A stretch of 64,000 bases of DNA from Balaenoptera acutorostrata (Eukaryota > Chordata > Mammalia > Artiodactyla > Balaenopteridae): NCBI RefSeq assembly GCF_949987535.1, contig NC_080075.1, forward strand, positions 38,438,269 through 38,502,268. Reading direction: 5' to 3'. A model generated the notes under the pieces. The model worked only from the letters and a program-made list of their open reading frames with translations. It did no database searches and had not been told where the DNA came from. Position 1 is the stretch's first letter; each line of letters starts with the position of its first letter. Shown here piece after piece: positions 61,190 through 64,000 of this stretch. A program made the position numbers and the translations under genes.

Positions 61190-61491
61190 CATGTAAAAAT
61201 TAATAAGCAGAAACCTCAATTAGAATGGGGAGCTCTCACACCCTGCGACCATAGCGGAGCCCAACAGGAAGAAGAGACTCCTCTCCTTTCCTGGGAAGGA
61301 AAAGCCATGGACTCTGTTTACTATAGCTCTCCCCACTTCCTTTTCCCTTCTATAAAAGTGTTCTCCTTCCCTTGCCGTGGGGAACTTGCATGGCAGGTTT
61401 GCAGACCCTGACTTGCAAATGTTGGCTGATCCCCAATAAACCCATCTTTGCTGGAGAAAAATCTGGCGTCTATTTGTTTTAGATCAACAGA
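61190..61491 (+). mobile_element. LTR-like segment
   Basis: Contains a TATA-like tctataaaagtgttc (about 61350), an AATAAA in ccccaataaacccatctttg (about 61434) and an end near gatcaaca (61491). The layout fits the 3' two-thirds of an ERV1-type LTR. The left edge is uncertain and no proviral genes are seen. Confidence 0.55.
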
Positions 61492-62664
61492 CGTGATAAT
61501 AGCAAAAGCTACAGACAGGAAAGAGATTTCCACCGGCATGGAAGAGATTAGAAAGCTGGAAATGCAGAGGGCCACTGCTGTAATAATATCTATTCCTTCA
61601 ACCATTTTTACCTCTTCCCCTTCCTCAAGCAGGTAGCAGGCTCTGTGTTTACTTTCCTCAGGGGAGGTTTGTGGCGAGATGAAAGAAGTTGCCTATGAAA
61701 CATTCCATTCCTGGCTTTGTTTTCAAAAGTCTAGCCCCCCTGAGGTGATTTAGTGCACAGTGGGGAGAGGAGACAGGAAATGGCTCTGAGGGAAACCTGA
61801 GCAGAGGCGCTGGTGGGGTTTCTGCAAAATAATAGACGTCCTCTGGCTGGGGGAAGGGTCCAGGCTCCTGCGACAGCCAGGACCTGCGCCCTGCTCCCTG
61901 ACAACACCCCAGGGGCTGAGTGCCCTCGGAGGGAACAGTGAGGGGTTCCCAACCTCACCAAATCTCCACATGCCCCAAGGGTGACATGTAAGCTAGTGGC
62001 TCCTCGAACTGAAGGAACCAGGTAAACTGAGACTGGGGGCCTTGGCAGTGACGAGGGACGACCCATAATGGCAGGGTGTTCCAAGGGCCTCCCAAGGATG
62101 GCCTAAGACAGACTTTCCTGTTGTTTGGAGGTGAAATTAACTTGATTTAGATAATTTATTCCATAATGGAGTTTTTAAAAACTTGGAGGGGATTAATGCA
62201 CTACATCAATAATACTGCCCCGACCATCTTTGTGCACTTAGCTTTTTCTATCTATGGGATGCTTTTTGAAAGGTAGATTCACAGAAGTAGAAGAATTACT
62301 GATTGAAAGGGTATAGACATTTTTAAGGCTCTTGATACAAATGACCTAATGTCCTCTGGAAGCTTTGTGACTTTTCAGATTTAGATTTTAAAACTAGGAC
62401 CTCTCCCCAGTGAGGTTGGGTGGGGAGGGATGGGAAACCTGTTGGGAGGCTCTTGCAGTATTTCATATGAGACATGAGGAAAGGCCAAAGTAATATTATG
62501 GCAGTGGGGAAAGAGGAAGGGACAAATTCCAGTGTCATTTAGGAGGTGATGTCAGTAAACCATCTCTGCCTATCGGTGAAGGAGAGAGAGTAACCAAGAG
62601 CACCTTACTAATTTCCAGTTTCAAAACTGGGTAGATGAAAATCCTATCAATCAGGAAGCAGTGA

Positions 62665-62900
62665 GCTTTGGTGGAAAGAGCCTGTGTCATGGATCTAATG
62701 GACCTAGTTCAAATCCCAGCCCTCTACCTCCCCACTAATTAGCTGTGTGGCCTTGGGCAAGTTACTGAAACTCTCTGAGCCCACATGCCTAGATTTCCTC
62801 ACTTGTGAAATGGCCATAGTAACATATGTTAGTCTCCTGGGTTACTGTCAGGATTAAATATAAAAATGTTTTTAAAGCACCTGGCCTATTGTGGCTTTGA
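62665..62900 (+). repeat. MIR SINE, nearly full length
   Basis: Sense MIR: gttcaaatcccagccctcta, gctgtgtggccttgggcaag, ttactgaaactctctgagcc, gtcaggattaaatataaaaa, aaagcacctggcctattg. Confidence 0.8.
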
Positions 62901-64000
62901 AGAAATTAAAGAAAACCTATTATATGGATAGAAGAGGATATAATGACTTGGAGAACAAAGAATATATGTAGTTTGAGAGAAATTGTGTTTAAGATGTCTG
63001 CAGGAGGTTCCATGCAGTAGAGTTTATCTTGTTGTACTATTTTAAGAGACCCACATGTATGAGAAGGACTAGAAAAGAGGGGTGGTGATCCTGCTGCCCT
63101 TGGGCAGTGGTGCAGTTCTCAAGTATGACCACAAGGTGGAGGCCCTTTTGTGCAAAAAGCTCCCTAGACTGTTGACTGACGGGGTGGGAGCGCCGTATTC
63201 ATCTGCCAAACATCCATGGAGATGTTCTCTGTACTGGACTCTGCCTTCCAGAAGCTTCCTGACTTGTATAGTGGGGGCTTCAGCTTGGTGGGAGGGCAGT
63301 GAGTTTCTCTTTTTTACCACTGTAGGGTTTTAGACCTTTACCTAATCAGGGAAATTTTCCTTCCAGGTTGGTCACTGATATATCTGACCAGGTGCAGAGT
63401 GAACTGCAAAACTGAGTTCCCTAAGCCTGAAGTACTTTTTTGTTTCTGACAATGCACTTAGAAAAAAGAGAACATTTAACAGAACTCAAGAGATTTCCTG
63501 GGGCTTTCTACCAAAGCTCTTTCCTACCTCCCAGTCCTTTAAAAACAAAACAAAACAAAAAAAACCCGAGGACACTGACCCATTTGAAAAGCGCAAATCT
63601 GACCGAAGGCACACATCTTTCCTGTAGAGAGTGTTGAGGGACAGTAAACCTCTCCTATCTAGAGAAAATAAAATGCCTTATTAATAGGAAGTACGGTGTT
63701 ATCAGCATTATTAGTCTAACTGTATGTTGAAGAAGATGGATTTATGAGTTATAATCCAAACAGCAAATTTAGTTTTAAATCCCATTATCCCTTTTGGGAG
63801 TGGGGTGTAAGTAATTTTCCCCCTTCATCTGCATTAAACCCTGCAACACCCGGTATTATTCTAGTTACTTTAAGTAAAAAGAGGTCATCACTCTTCATCA
63901 GTCTCAGTTTAGCCATTGAGATGTCACTCCTAGATAATCAGAACTCCAAACATTGTTTCAAGCCTTCTCCCCTCTCCCTACAAGGGCGCGCTATGCAGTG

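Larger units (their letters stand above)
51431..64000. other. Intergenic region upstream of CEP68
   Basis: No exon with splice or protein support. Mostly repeats: an hAT transposon, LINE-1 pieces and four LTR-like segments, plus a purine tract and a MIR. 52500-53700, 54620-55860, 61500-62660 and 62900-64000 look unassigned. In human, as I recall, SLC1A4 is the next gene beyond CEP68; nothing of it is visible here. Confidence 0.7.

Noticed and set aside
63069..63333. 83-residue open frames on both strands near the end
   Set aside because: No splice sites, homology or repeats support coding. Left as unassigned intergenic DNA.

Overview
This window is ordinary mammalian nuclear DNA: introns with GT/AG junctions, LINE-1, MIR, hAT and LTR repeats, and no sign of bacterial gene layout. 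Eight tRNA-derived SINEs of the CHR (cetacean/hippo/ruminant) type, several with intact target-site duplications (TSDs), and no recognisable ruminant Bov-tA or BovB copies point to a whale or dolphin. That identification is an inference. Two convergent genes fill about 50 kb: RAB1A on the + strand and CEP68 on the - strand. From memory this is the neighbour pair of human 2p14, here in reversed orientation.

Regions. 1-10778 is RAB1A intron 1; exon 1, with the ATG, lies upstream of the window. RAB1A coding exons 2-6 are at 10779-10851, 15830-15925, 20602-20697, 22057-22188 and 22441-22638. They give residues 9-205 of the 205-residue GTPase plus the last base of codon 8, with no lesion, followed by a 3' UTR of about 1.6 kb. 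About 24.2-27.5 kb is shared 3' territory, probably the CEP68 3' UTR. CEP68 runs leftwards: candidate CpG-island promoter and noncoding exon 1 near 50.5-50.9 kb, then coding exons at 41837-41454 (ATG at 41795), 39736-38207, 36769-36647, 32991-32895, 28687-28515 and 27544-27521. Joined, these read as one open frame of 762 codons. From 51.4 to 64 kb I see no gene. That stretch holds a complete 600-bp hAT transposon, a LINE-1 mosaic and four LTR-like segments.

RAB1A is a Rab GTPase of ER-to-Golgi traffic. CEP68 is a centrosome-linker protein. They are neighbours, not a pathway. The main contact visible here is the tail-to-tail arrangement of their 3' ends.

I found no undescribed biological system. 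The best second looks are the CEP68 C-terminus (no stop in exon 6, seven codons from a proposed last exon), a SINE 12 bp past the RAB1A exon 2 splice donor, an exact 56-bp tandem duplication beside the large CEP68 exon, a fossil hAT transposase split by a LINE-1, and a 19-bp perfect hairpin at 731-772. Repeat family names come from remembered consensus sequences, not a database search.
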